The translations under genes and the position numbers were made by a program. The notes below the pieces were generated by a model, which did not search any database, was not told the DNA's origin, and was given only the letters and a program-made list of their open reading frames with translations. Shown here one piece after another: positions 46,007 through 55,230 of a stretch of DNA of 64,000 bases. Numbering within the stretch: the first letter of the stretch is position 1; every line of letters starts with the position of its first letter. Location of the stretch: NCBI RefSeq assembly GCF_030164465.1, contig NZ_JASNJE010000017.1, positions 1-64,000 of the forward strand, read 5' to 3'. The DNA comes from Sedimentitalea xiamensis (lineage in GTDB: Bacteria > Pseudomonadota > Alphaproteobacteria > Rhodobacterales > Rhodobacteraceae).

Positions 46007-46958
46007 TCAGATCCTTTCGATGTGAGTGTCGAACGTGGCTTTGGCCCTGCCCCAGACGCCGCTGTCGAGATCGCCCAGAGTCAGCAGCGAGGGGAGCAGT
46101 TGCGCGGCGAAGTCCTGCGAGCTTTCCACCGGCAGGAGCGACGGCAGGTTGTCGATGGCGGTCACGTCCAGCGGCGGGTCGTCATGCACGCGCAGCGCCG
46201 GTGGCGTTGGCCGGCACGAAGACCGGCGTGCCCGGACGGGCGAGGATGCAGTTGAGGAAGATGTCATGGTCCAGCACCTCGGGAAACGGGCCGCCATGGA
46301 CGGTTTCGGCCATGTCCCAGCGGGTGACCGCCACATCGAGCGCCGTGCAGAGATCCGCCGCCCCGGTTCCGACCCGTCCGAGCGCGCCGATGACCAGTGC
46401 GTCGGGGCGGGCGCCGCCGAGCGCGTCGAGTTCGGTTCTCAGGTCGGACAGCAGCGCATCCGAGCCGGCATAGGTCGCCACCGGTCCGGCCAGTTCGCCG
46501 CGCCGCTGTGCGGCCCAGCATTTCAGCGCCACGGCGGCGCCGGCATATCCCGCCCAGTAGCCGAAGGCGGCGACGCGGCGTCCGGATTCGTCGGTGAGGT
46601 ATTCCAGATCGTAGAGCGTGCCGCCGCCGGCCCTGAACCGCCCGAGCAGCACCTGCCCGGCCGGCTGCCCCTTGTAGGCATGACCGAAGAGCATGTGCCG
46701 GTGGGTCAGGGGCGTGCCGTCGTCGGGCAGTTCCTTCAGCCCGAAGACGATGGCGTCGGCGGGTGCGGAGGGCCAGCTGTTTTCCGGCGCGATTTCGCAG
46801 CCCGCGTCACGGTAGCCGTCGACCGGGATCGCGCGGACCGAACTTTCCTCCACCGTCACGCGGATACCGGCGGCGATCAGGGCGGCCGCGCCGTCGGGCG
46901 TGAGTCCGGCCCGTTCCTCGTTCGGACGTTGTTCGGAGCGAACCCAGAGATGTGTCAT
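46007..46958 (-). pseudogene. Saccharopine dehydrogenase (LYS1 type, lysine-forming) with C-terminal deletion and frameshift
   Basis: The first 259 codons (to about 46182) are a normal LYS1-type enzyme: VRSEQRPNEERAGLTPDGA, FGHAYKGQPAG, GALGRVGTGAADL and FLNCILARPGTPVF. Right after PANATG the frame closes. In the next frame the true C-terminus resumes at PALRVHDDPPLDVTAIDNLP and runs to HIERI at 46007. About 35 residues usually found between (GDIACDPDS..., a substrate-site region) are missing. The protein as written is unlikely to work. It overlaps the GST gene stop by 4 bp. Confidence 0.75.
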
Positions 46959-47587
46959 GCGGTTTTCCTTTGCAGCAATCCGGTTTCGTACATCGCCCTG
47001 ACCGACGGGCGCCTGTGCATCCGTTCCACGAAAGCGGAGAGTTTCGGAAACCGCGCCAGCTCGACGCCATCCCCGCTCAGCCAGGTGGTGACGACGAAGA
47101 GATAGGGATCGGCGAGGCTGAACCCGTCGCCTAGGACATAGGGGCCGCGGAGGGCGTGGTCTTCGATATGGGCGCAACAGGCGGTCATCGTTTCGGTCAC
47201 TTTCGACGCCATGTCGTCAAAGGAGGATTGCAGGCTGGCCCAGCGGTGGCCGCGCATCCTGTGGGCATGGTTCACATGCATCGTGGAGGCGAGGTAATAC
47301 ATCGTCTCGCGCATCTTCGCGGCGGCGAAGGCGTCCGGCGGGACCAGCCCGGCTTCGGGGGCGCGGGCCGCGACATAGTCGAGGATCGCGCCGGTTTCTG
47401 TCAGGATGCCGTCTTCGGTGACGAGCGCCGGAACGCGGCCCTTGGGGTTGATCCGATGGTAGTCGGCCCCGGTCTGTTCCGCCGCCGCGAAATTCACGCG
47501 CGCCTGTTGAAACGGCAGTCCGGCTTCGTGCAGGGCGAGCGCGGCGGCGACCGATATGGATCCTGGGGAACAGTAGAGCGTCAGCAT
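46955..47587 (-). CDS. Glutathione S-transferase family protein
   Basis: The 210-residue protein has the thioredoxin-like N-terminal domain (LTLYCSPGSISVAAALALHEAG with the catalytic-region serine, NPKGRVPALV, LTETGAILDYVA, where the ES/ET and cis-proline contact glutathione). A helical C-terminal domain follows. It probably conjugates or isomerises a small electrophile; the substrate is unknown. It starts 12 bp from the phosphatase gene and is coupled to the saccharopine dehydrogenase remnant by ATGA overlap. Confidence 0.9.
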   Translation of the reverse strand: MLTLYCSPGSISVAAALALHEAGLPFQQARVNFAAAEQTGADYHRINPKGRVPALVTEDGILTETGAILDYVAARAPEAGLVPPDAFAAAKMRETMYYLASTMHVNHAHRMRGHRWASLQSSFDDMASKVTETMTACCAHIEDHALRGPYVLGDGFSLADPYLFVVTTWLSGDGVELARFPKLSAFVERMHRRPSVRAMYETGLLQRKTA

Positions 47588-47598
47588 CGTCTTCTGGT

Positions 47599-48249
47599 TC
47601 AGAAATGGGTCTGGGCGAAGTGCCGGTCGGGTGTTTCGAGATGCGGAACCGCGTTGAACAGCACCGGGCTGAGGTGGTCGCCGATGGGAAACAGCCGGTG
47701 CATCGAGGTGTTCATGATCGCGAGAGCCACCCGCGCGGTCGCGGCGATGTTGAGTTCCATCATCTGGCGCAGGGCGATGGCGATCAGCCCGCCCGAGGTG
47801 ACGACGAGCGCCGGGCCGCGCCCGGCGGCGATTTCGGTCAGCGCATCGGTGACGCGGCTTTCGAACGCATCGAAGGTTTCCGGCGCGCCTTCGAGTTCGC
47901 CATTCTGCCAGGCGGTGAAGATGCGCGGCAGGTGCCGGATGAAGCCTTCGCGCTCGGACGGCAGGGCGACGCCGTGCTGTTCTTCGAGCAGTTGCGCCAG
48001 GGTGAAATATTCCAGTTCGTTGAGGCGCGCGTCGCGGATGGCGTCGCCGGCGTTCATGCCGCTGGCGGTTTCGATGTGGCGGGTCAGGGTGCCGCAATAG
48101 ACGCGCGGGTGGTGGCTTGCGGAGGCCCGCAGGTGATCGCCCAGCCAGGCGGCCTGCTGATGGCCGAGCGGGCTGAGCCGGTCGTAACCGGTTTCATCCC
48201 TGGCCTGGGTATTGGCCTGTCCGTGGCGAACAAGGGTGATGTGGGACAT
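47599..48249 (-). CDS. Histidine phosphatase family (phosphoglycerate mutase-like) protein
   Basis: The 216-residue protein starts MSHITLVRHGQANTQA, containing the phospho-histidine RHG motif. The second core histidine lies in the region of TSGGLIAIALRQMM, although the usual SHGG reads TSGG here, so one catalytic histidine is replaced by threonine-serine. LNELEYFTLAQLLEE supplies the acid region. It is a cytoplasmic phosphatase or mutase of unknown substrate. It heads a minus-strand run with the GST and saccharopine genes. Confidence 0.85.
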   Translation of the reverse strand: MSHITLVRHGQANTQARDETGYDRLSPLGHQQAAWLGDHLRASASHHPRVYCGTLTRHIETASGMNAGDAIRDARLNELEYFTLAQLLEEQHGVALPSEREGFIRHLPRIFTAWQNGELEGAPETFDAFESRVTDALTEIAAGRGPALVVTSGGLIAIALRQMMELNIAATARVALAIMNTSMHRLFPIGDHLSPVLFNAVPHLETPDRHFAQTHF

Positions 48250-48383
48250 GGTGGCGGGGCTCCTGCTTGGCACCGTCTTAGGCCAGAGCGTCGCGGGGTG
48301 CCAGTGGGTCGGCGCATTTTGGCGGCTGCCGCGGAACCGGCGGGCGGCGGGCGGGCCGCCGGACAGCGGGGTCGGTTTCCGGG

Positions 48384-49085
48384 TCAGCTCCAGTCGACGT
48401 CGCCCAGAAAGATATAGCCCGCGCCATAGATCGTCTTGATCAGGCGCGGGTTCTTCGGGTCTTCGCGCAGTTTCGAGCGCAGGCGGGAAATGCGCACGTC
48501 CATCGCCCGGTCGAAGCTTTCGCCGGCCGCGCCGCCGAGCGCTTCCTGCATCTGCGCCCGGCTGATCAGACGTTTCGGACTGTCCAGGAACAGGCGCAGG
48601 ACTTCGGCTTCCGCATGGGAAAACGGGGTTTCTGCTCCGGTATCGTCCTGCAAAGCGTAGCGATCGAAAAAGGCGGTCCAGCCATTGAACCGCGCGGTGT
48701 TTCCGGTTTTCGGCGTCGTCCGGTTGTCGCGCAGGCGGGCGCGGATGCGGGCGACGACCTCGGTCGGTTCGAAGGGTTTGGTGATATAGTCGTCGGCACC
48801 GAGTTCCAGCCCGGCGACACGGTCCTGCACCTGGGCGCGGCCCGAGATGATGATGACCGTCGCGCCCTGTTCCAGCGCCAGCCGGTGGACCAGCGCCAGC
48901 CCGTCGGTATCCGGCAGGGACAGATCCACGAGACAGACGTCGGGCGTCGTCTGTTTCAGCGCCGCCTCGAATTCGCGGGCGCGGGCGAAGCTTTGGGTGC
49001 GGAACCCGGCTTCGGACAGCACTTCGGTCAGCAGCTGGCGGATTTCCGGTTCGTCGTCCAGAATGGTGACGAGCGGCGCGGTCAT
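48384..49085 (-). CDS. OmpR-family DNA-binding response regulator
   Basis: The 233-residue protein has a receiver domain (phospho-acceptor D54 in CLVDLSLPD, acidic pair DDE at 10-12, lysine in YITKPFEP). A C-terminal winged helix contains RISRLRSKLREDPKNPRLIKTIYGAGYIF. It should activate or repress transcription after phosphorylation by the kinase encoded immediately upstream (4-bp ATGA overlap at 49082-49085). The likely target is the divergent ligase/LIV transporter cluster, inferred from position. Confidence 0.93.
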   Translation of the reverse strand: MTAPLVTILDDEPEIRQLLTEVLSEAGFRTQSFARAREFEAALKQTTPDVCLVDLSLPDTDGLALVHRLALEQGATVIIISGRAQVQDRVAGLELGADDYITKPFEPTEVVARIRARLRDNRTTPKTGNTARFNGWTAFFDRYALQDDTGAETPFSHAEAEVLRLFLDSPKRLISRAQMQEALGGAAGESFDRAMDVRISRLRSKLREDPKNPRLIKTIYGAGYIFLGDVDWS

Positions 49086-50992
49086 GCGGCGGCCCCGGTC
49101 CTGAGCAGCCCGGCAAGCTGCGCCGCGTCGAAGGGTTTGCGCAGCACCGGGGCGCGGGCGAGTGCGGCGCGGTGCATCGGGTGGTCCGGCGGCAGTGAGG
49201 TCATCAGGATGCAGGGCAGCCCGGAGCCTTCCATCCGGTCCAGGAGATCGAGCCCGGTGGCTTCGCCTTGCAGGTTGATGTCGGACAGCACCAGCGTGAT
49301 ATCGGAGATATCCGCCATCAGCGCCACGGCCTCGTCGACGGAGGTGGCCTCGACAACCGAATGGCCGAATTCCATCAGCATGTCGCGCACCAGCGCCCGC
49401 AGGGGTTCGCTGTCTTCGGCCAGAAGCGTGAGACCTCCGGTGACCGGCGGCGCGACGCGAAAGGGCAGGCGCAGGGTCACGCTCGCGCCCGCGCGGGTGT
49501 TGCCCAGCCGAAGATCGCCGCCGGCCAGCTTGACCATGTCGTAGACCATCGGCAGGCCCAGCCCGCTGCCTTCGCCGCCCTTGGTGGTGAAGAACGGGTT
49601 CAGGGCCTTCTCCAACGCTTCGGCCGAAAACCCCGGACCCGTGTCCGTGACCGTGATTTCCACCCAGGTGCGTTCGATGCTGTGGGCGCTGATCGTGATC
49701 TGCCCGGCCGTCCCCACGGCGTCGCGGGCATTCAGGACAAGGTTGAGAAGCGCATCCTGCAAAAGGCCGGGGTCCAGAAACAGCCGGTCGTCGGGCATGT
49801 GATCCAGAACGCTCAGGCCGACGGCGCGCGGCAGGCTGGGCGACGCCAGCAGCTTGAGTTCTTCGAGAAGCGCGTGAAAATCGGTCGGTTGCGGGCGCAG
49901 GGTGCGGCCGCTGGTCATGTCGGCGATCCGGTTCAGCAGGCGTCCGCCCCGATGCGCGGCGGACCGGGTCGCGGCGATCAGGGCGTCGGCGTCGGGACCC
50001 AGGCCCATCCGGGCAAGCCGCGCCTGCATGCCGAGAATGATCGTGAGCAGGTTGGAGAAATCATGCGCGAGGCCGCGCGTCATCTGCGCCGCCATTTCGC
50101 GGCGGCGCGCCTGCTGAAGCGCGACGCGGGCCTGGGTTTCCTCCGTTACGTCCATCGACAGGACATAGACGCCGCCCGCGCCATCGGGGGTGAACGCGGC
50201 ACGAATCCGCCGCGCGCCGTGGTCTTCGGTGAATTCGAAGACCGTGCTGCGGCCGTTGTAGGCGGCGGACAGATGTGGCCGGACCCGGTCATAGGCCGTC
50301 GGGCCGAGCGCCTCGGAAATGTGCAGGCCGAGGATATCCGAAGGGCGGCCGGGCATGACGCTGCTCAGGCGCCGGTTGGAATAGATGTAGTGGCCGGTGC
50401 CGTCCACATGGGCGATATGCGCGGGCATCATTTCGGTGGTGTGGCGGGTGCGGGCCTCGATTTCGGTCAGCTGACGCTTGGCTTCTTCCAGGGTCGAGTT
50501 CGTCGCGGCGAGCTGGCGGTTGGTTGCGGCCAGGTCCTCCGCATGGCCCAGGAGCTGGTCGGACAGTTCTTCGGACCGGCTGCGCAGCAGTTCTTCGGAC
50601 TGCCTGGTGCGGGTGATGTCGGTGTAGACCGTGACCCATCCACCCTGCGGCAGCGGCGCGCCTTCGATCGAAATGACCTGGCCGCTGGGCCGGGTGCGCT
50701 CCAGGTAATGCGGTTCGAATGCCAGCGCCTGGTTGACGCGGTCCCTGACCAGGGCTTCGACATCCGGCGCGTCGCCGTATTCGCCCTGTTCGGCAATGAA
50801 CCGGATGGTGTCGTCGAACCGCGCGCCCGGTTCGACAAGGTGGTCCGGGAGATTGAACATTTCCTTGAAGCGCCGGTTGCTGGCCGCCAGCTTCAGGTTG
50901 CTGTCATAGATGGACAGGGCCTGGGCGATCAGGTTCAGCCCGGCGGTCGTCAGGGCCTTGGTCTGCTGGTCCGTCGCGTCCAATGTCGCCAT
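49082..50992 (-). CDS. Hybrid sensor histidine kinase with two PAS domains and C-terminal receiver
   Basis: The 636-residue protein has no membrane segment. It has PAS-type domains at about residues 20-135 and 190-285 with a coiled coil between, a HisKA region with the phospho-histidine in RGLAHDFSNLL (H310), and a HATPase domain (NLVLNARDAV, DTGPGF, GEGSGLGLPMVYDMV). A receiver follows from about 525 (aspartate in LVLSDINLQGE). It is probably a cytoplasmic sensor. The ATG at 50992 is directly abutted by GGGGAGG; an in-frame TTG three codons later has ideal 9-bp spacing and may be the true start. Confidence 0.9.
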   Translation of the reverse strand: MATLDATDQQTKALTTAGLNLIAQALSIYDSNLKLAASNRRFKEMFNLPDHLVEPGARFDDTIRFIAEQGEYGDAPDVEALVRDRVNQALAFEPHYLERTRPSGQVISIEGAPLPQGGWVTVYTDITRTRQSEELLRSRSEELSDQLLGHAEDLAATNRQLAATNSTLEEAKRQLTEIEARTRHTTEMMPAHIAHVDGTGHYIYSNRRLSSVMPGRPSDILGLHISEALGPTAYDRVRPHLSAAYNGRSTVFEFTEDHGARRIRAAFTPDGAGGVYVLSMDVTEETQARVALQQARRREMAAQMTRGLAHDFSNLLTIILGMQARLARMGLGPDADALIAATRSAAHRGGRLLNRIADMTSGRTLRPQPTDFHALLEELKLLASPSLPRAVGLSVLDHMPDDRLFLDPGLLQDALLNLVLNARDAVGTAGQITISAHSIERTWVEITVTDTGPGFSAEALEKALNPFFTTKGGEGSGLGLPMVYDMVKLAGGDLRLGNTRAGASVTLRLPFRVAPPVTGGLTLLAEDSEPLRALVRDMLMEFGHSVVEATSVDEAVALMADISDITLVLSDINLQGEATGLDLLDRMEGSGLPCILMTSLPPDHPMHRAALARAPVLRKPFDAAQLAGLLRTGAAA

Positions 50993-51148
50993 CCTCCCCG
51001 ATAGCATGGCTAGCACTACCGGCGGACGGGGGCAAATCATGTCGATCGCGACCGGCATGGCCGGCAAGAGATGTCATGTCCCGATCCGCGAATCCGGTCC
51101 GGCAATCCTGTAACAATTCGTAGGAATTTGGAAAACTTCACGAAAAAG

Positions 51149-51178
51149 TTGACGCGGAAGGATGCAGCCGCTTCTTTA
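51149..51178 (+). promoter_or_regulatory. Weak candidate promoter for the acyl-CoA ligase/LIV operon
   Basis: TTGACG (51149-51154) followed 18 bp later by TCTTTA (51173-51178) lies about 70 bp before the TTG start of the ligase gene. The -10 is poor, so an activator such as the adjacent response regulator would be expected. This is a suggestion only. Confidence 0.3.
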
Positions 51179-51245
51179 GGTGCAGAGAATCGCATGGAAG
51201 CGATCCGGGCCGGTCGGAAAATGCCGGTTGTGGGAGGAGAAGAAT

Positions 51246-53219
51246 TTGGCTCAGACGTCGTCAGGCGCCGGTGGACTTTCGTCCATCCCGGCTTTGCTTC
51301 AGCGAAACGTAAAGGAATTCGGGTCTTCGGCCGCATACCGGGAGAAGGAATTCGGTATCTGGCAAACCTGGACCTGGGCTGAAACGGAAAAGGAAATCGA
51401 GGCGCTGGCGCTGGGGCTGATCAACCTCGGCGTCAACGAAGGCGATTTCATCGCCATCATCGGGCGCAACCGTCCCTATCTCTATTGGTCAATGGTCGCT
51501 GCGCAGATGGTCGGCGCGGTGCCGGTGCCGCTGTATCAGGACGCGGTCGCCGAGGAGATGGCCTATGTCCTGGGCCATTGCGGCGCGCGCTTCGTGATCG
51601 TGCAGGACCAGGAGCAGGTCGACAAGGTGATCGAGGTGCAGGACCAGCTGCGCCAGTTCGAACACCTGATCTACATCGACCCGCGCGGATTGCGGAAATA
51701 CGACCATTCCCATCTGCACCAGTTCAGCCACGTGCAGGATCAGGGCCGCGCGGCGCATGACGAGCTCATCACCGAGCTGAAGGCGCGCCGGTCAAAGCTG
51801 GATTACGACAGCACCTGCGTGATGCTTTATACCTCGGGCACCACGGGCAAGCCCAAGGGCGTGGTCCTGTCCAACCGCAACGTGATCGAGACCGCCAGAT
51901 CGTCGTCGGAATTCGACGGGCTGCGCCAGAACGACGAGATCCTGGCCTATCTGCCGATGGCCTGGGTCGGCGATTTCATCTTTTCCATCGGTCAGGCCTA
52001 TTGGTGCGGGTTCTGCGTGAACTGCCCGGAAAGCGCGGAGACGATGATGACCGACCTGCGCGAGATCGGTCCGACCTATTATTTCGCGCCGCCGCGCGTG
52101 TTCGAGACCCAGTTGACCAACGTGATGATCCGGATGGAGGATGCCGGCAAGCTGAAGAAGCGGATGTTCGATCACTACATGGCGCATGCGCGCAGGGTCG
52201 GCCCGGATATTCTGGACGGCAAGCCGGTCGGGTTCATGGACCGGTTGGCATACCGGGTCGGCGACCTGCTGGTTTACGGACCGCTGAAGAACACGCTGGG
52301 GTTCAGCCGGGTGCGCGTCGGCTATACGGCGGGCGAGGCGATCGGCCCCGAGATCTTCGATTTCTACCGCAGCCTCGGCATCAATCTGAAACAGCTTTAC
52401 GGTCAGACCGAGGCGACGGTGTTCATCACCGCCCAGCCCGATGGCCAGGTGCGGTCGGACACCGTGGGCGTGCCGTCGCCGGGCGTCGAGCTGAGGATCG
52501 CCGAGAACGGCGAAGTGTTCTACCGCAGCCCCGGCGTCTTCGTGGAGTATTACAAGAACCCGGAGAGCACCGCGGACACCAAGGACCCGGAAGGGTGGGT
52601 TGCGACCGGGGACGCGGGGTTCATCGAGGAAGGCACCGGACATCTGCGGATCATCGACCGGGCAAAGGACGTGGGAAAGATGGCCGACGGCAGCCTGTTC
52701 GCGCCGAAATACGTCGAGAACAAGCTGAAGTTCTACCCGAACATCCTGGAGGCGGTGGTTTTCGGCAACGACCGCGATCAGTGCACCGCCTTCATCAACA
52801 TCGACCTGTCCGCCGTCGGCAACTGGGCCGAGCGCAACAATATCGCCTATGCGTCCTACCAGGAACTGGCCGGACATCCGCAGGTGATGGACACGATCCA
52901 GGCCCATGTGGAAGAGGTCAACAGGTCGGTCGCCGAAGATCCGATGCTGTCCGGCTGCCAGGTGCATCGTTTCGTGGTGCTGCACAAGGAGCTGGATGCC
53001 GACGATGGCGAGCTGACCCGCACCCGCAAGGTGCGCCGCCGGATCATCGAGGAAAAATACGCCGATATCATCGCGGCGCTCTACGACGGGTCGTCCAGGG
53101 TCAGCACGGAGACGGAAGTGACCTATGAGGACGGGCGCAAGGGGTCGATCAAGGCGACGCTGGAAATCCGCGACGCCAAGGTCCTGCCGGTGGTTCCGCA
53201 GAAGGTGGCGGCGGAATGA
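51246..53219 (+). CDS. AMP-dependent long-chain acyl-CoA synthetase-type ligase
   Basis: The 657-residue adenylate-forming enzyme has the P-loop-like motif LYTSGTTGKPKGVVLSN (about 215-231), the LYGQTEATVF motif and the hinge/active-site region GWVATGDAGFIEEGTGHLRIIDRAKD. The C-terminal lysine domain follows. It activates a carboxylic acid as acyl-CoA; length and pattern fit long-chain or aromatic acid ligases. The start is TTG at 51246 with GGAGGAGAA upstream. It heads the LIV-type transporter operon, so its substrate may be what the transporter imports. Confidence 0.88.
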   Translation: MAQTSSGAGGLSSIPALLQRNVKEFGSSAAYREKEFGIWQTWTWAETEKEIEALALGLINLGVNEGDFIAIIGRNRPYLYWSMVAAQMVGAVPVPLYQDAVAEEMAYVLGHCGARFVIVQDQEQVDKVIEVQDQLRQFEHLIYIDPRGLRKYDHSHLHQFSHVQDQGRAAHDELITELKARRSKLDYDSTCVMLYTSGTTGKPKGVVLSNRNVIETARSSSEFDGLRQNDEILAYLPMAWVGDFIFSIGQAYWCGFCVNCPESAETMMTDLREIGPTYYFAPPRVFETQLTNVMIRMEDAGKLKKRMFDHYMAHARRVGPDILDGKPVGFMDRLAYRVGDLLVYGPLKNTLGFSRVRVGYTAGEAIGPEIFDFYRSLGINLKQLYGQTEATVFITAQPDGQVRSDTVGVPSPGVELRIAENGEVFYRSPGVFVEYYKNPESTADTKDPEGWVATGDAGFIEEGTGHLRIIDRAKDVGKMADGSLFAPKYVENKLKFYPNILEAVVFGNDRDQCTAFINIDLSAVGNWAERNNIAYASYQELAGHPQVMDTIQAHVEEVNRSVAEDPMLSGCQVHRFVVLHKELDADDGELTRTRKVRRRIIEEKYADIIAALYDGSSRVSTETEVTYEDGRKGSIKATLEIRDAKVLPVVPQKVAAE

Positions 53220-53303
53220 GGGACGATCGCCCGGCGCTCGACCTGCGGTCATCGCCCCGCCCGCCGTCCCGCAGCGCCAGCCCGGAAACAAGGGGAATTT
53301 CAC

Positions 53304-54122
53304 ATGCTTGACGCTTCGGAAGGATATACCACCGCCGATGGCCGCAAGATCGGCGGCCCGGTGATGGAGATGAAGAACATCACCCTGCGCTTTGGCGGCG
53401 TGAAGGCGATCACCGATATCAGCTTCGACATCCGCGAGGGCGAGATCCGGGCGATCATCGGGCCGAACGGCGCCGGGAAGTCGTCGATGCTGAACGTGAT
53501 TTCGGGTTTTTATGTTCCGCAGGAAGGCGAGGTCTGGTTTCGCGGCGCCAAACGCGCGCCGATGAAGCCCTATGAGGTGGCGCGGCAGGGGATCGCGCGC
53601 ACCTTCCAGAACATCGCCCTGTTCGAGGGCATGAGCGTTCTGGACAACGTGATGACCGGGCGGCTGACCCATATGACGAGCGGAATTTTCGCGCAGGCGA
53701 TCTGGAAGGGCAAGGCCGAGGCGGAAGAGACAGCCAATCGCGAGATCGCCGAGAAGGTGATCGATTTCCTTGAAATCCAGCATATCCGCAAGACCCCGGT
53801 CGCGCGTCTGCCCTATGGTCTGAAAAAGCGCGTGGAACTGGCGCGCGCCCTGGCGGCGGAGCCGAAACTGCTGCTGCTGGACGAGCCGATGGCGGGCATG
53901 AACGTCGAGGAAAAGGAGGACATGAGCCGCTTCATCCTCGACGTGAACGACGAATTCGGCACCACCATCGCCTTGATCGAGCATGACATGGGCGTGGTCA
54001 TGGACCTTTCGGACCGGGTCGTGGTGATGGACTACGGCAAGAAGATCGGCGACGGCACGCCCGACGAGGTGCGCACGAACCAGGATGTGATCGACGCCTA
54101 TCTGGGTGTGGCCCATGATTGA
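53304..54122 (+). CDS. livG: LIV/HAAT-type ABC transporter ATP-binding protein (LivG-like)
   Basis: The 272-residue ATPase has Walker A IGPNGAGKSSML, Q-loop RTFQNIALFEGMSV, a signature replaced by LPYGLKKRVELARAL as in LivG proteins, Walker B LLLLDEPMAGMN and the switch IALIEHDMGVV. The first about 20 residues are an extension before VMEMKNITLRFGG. It pairs with the LivF-like ATPase encoded 4 kb downstream. A stem-loop (54152-54174) lies between this gene and the permease gene. Confidence 0.9.
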   Translation: MLDASEGYTTADGRKIGGPVMEMKNITLRFGGVKAITDISFDIREGEIRAIIGPNGAGKSSMLNVISGFYVPQEGEVWFRGAKRAPMKPYEVARQGIARTFQNIALFEGMSVLDNVMTGRLTHMTSGIFAQAIWKGKAEAEETANREIAEKVIDFLEIQHIRKTPVARLPYGLKKRVELARALAAEPKLLLLDEPMAGMNVEEKEDMSRFILDVNDEFGTTIALIEHDMGVVMDLSDRVVVMDYGKKIGDGTPDEVRTNQDVIDAYLGVAHD

Positions 54123-54151
54123 GGCCGGGCGCCTTGCCGCGTCTCTATCAT

Positions 54152-54174
54152 CCGGCCCGCGAAGGCGGGGCCGG
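54152..54174 (+). other. Stem-loop between livG-like and livH-like genes
   Basis: CCGGCCC and GGGCCGG pair perfectly over 7 bp around a 9-nt loop. No T-run follows, so it is more likely an mRNA processing or stability structure than a full terminator. Confidence 0.45.
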
Positions 54175-54241
54175 GGGGCTGACGCCCGCCTGTACGGGGA
54201 TGGCGAGCTGCTGGCGGAACTGAACAAGGAGGGAGGCAGGA

Positions 54242-55228
54242 ATGCCTGAGCAGTTGCTTTTCGCGATGGAGGTCACGCTGAACGGCCTCATGGCCGGGGT
54301 GCTCTATGCTCTGGTGGCGCTGGGTTTTGTCCTGATCTACAAGGCCAGCGGGATCTTCAATTTCGCGCAGGGCGTCATGGCGCTGTTCGCGGCGATGACG
54401 CTGGTCGGGATCATGGAGGGGCAGGTGCCCTTTTCCCATCTGATCAACGGGGTTCTTGGCACGGATGTGCATCATTTCGGCTGGCATGTGCCGGGGGCGC
54501 TGGCGATCCTGCTGACCGTCGGGGTGATGGTGATCCTGGCCTGGGCGGTGCAGCGCTTCGTGTTTCGCCATCTGGTCAACCAGGAGCCGATCATCCTGTT
54601 CATGGCGACGATCGGCCTGGCCTATTTCCTCGAAGGGCTGTCGGACCTGATGTGGGGTTCGGAAATCCGGACCCTGAATGTGGGACTGCCGCAGGGCATC
54701 AACGAGACCATTGACCGGGTGACTTACGATCTGTTCGGCTACGGGTTCTTCATCGACAACCTCGACATCGTGGCCAGCGTCATCGCGGCGCTGCTGGTGG
54801 CGGCGCTGGTGGCGTTCAGCCAGTACACCAAGCAGGGCCGGGCGATGCGCGCGGTGGCGGACGATCATCAGGCGGCGCTGTCGGTGGGGATTTCGCTCAA
54901 CTACATCTGGGTGCTGGTCTGGTCGCTCGCGGGGTTCGTGGCGCTGGTCGCGGGGATCATGTGGGGCACCAAGTCGGGCGTGCAGTTTTCGCTGAGCCTG
55001 ATCGCGCTGAAGGCGCTGCCGGTGCTGATGCTGGGCGGGTTCACGTCGATCCCCGGCGCCATCGTCGGCGGGCTGATCATCGGCGTCGGCGAAAAACTGT
55101 TCGAATTCCTGCTCGGATCGGCGCTGGGCGGGGCGACGGAGAACTGGTTCGCCTATGTGCTGGCGCTGCTGTTCCTGCTGTTCCGGCCCCAGGGGCTGTT
55201 CGGCGAGAAGATCATCGAGAGGGTCTAG
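54242..55228 (+). CDS. livH: LIV/HAAT-type ABC transporter permease (LivH-like)
   Basis: The 328-residue protein has about eight hydrophobic segments and LivH motifs: LNGLMAGVLYALVALGFVLIYKASGIFNFAQG near the N-terminus, GRAMRAVADDHQAALSVGI, and LPVLMLGGFTSIPGAIVGGLIIG near residue 260. It forms the inner-membrane channel with the LivM-like protein. AGGAGGG-type sequence lies upstream of the ATG. Confidence 0.93.
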   Translation: MPEQLLFAMEVTLNGLMAGVLYALVALGFVLIYKASGIFNFAQGVMALFAAMTLVGIMEGQVPFSHLINGVLGTDVHHFGWHVPGALAILLTVGVMVILAWAVQRFVFRHLVNQEPIILFMATIGLAYFLEGLSDLMWGSEIRTLNVGLPQGINETIDRVTYDLFGYGFFIDNLDIVASVIAALLVAALVAFSQYTKQGRAMRAVADDHQAALSVGISLNYIWVLVWSLAGFVALVAGIMWGTKSGVQFSLSLIALKALPVLMLGGFTSIPGAIVGGLIIGVGEKLFEFLLGSALGGATENWFAYVLALLFLLFRPQGLFGEKIIERV

Positions 55229-55230
55229 AG

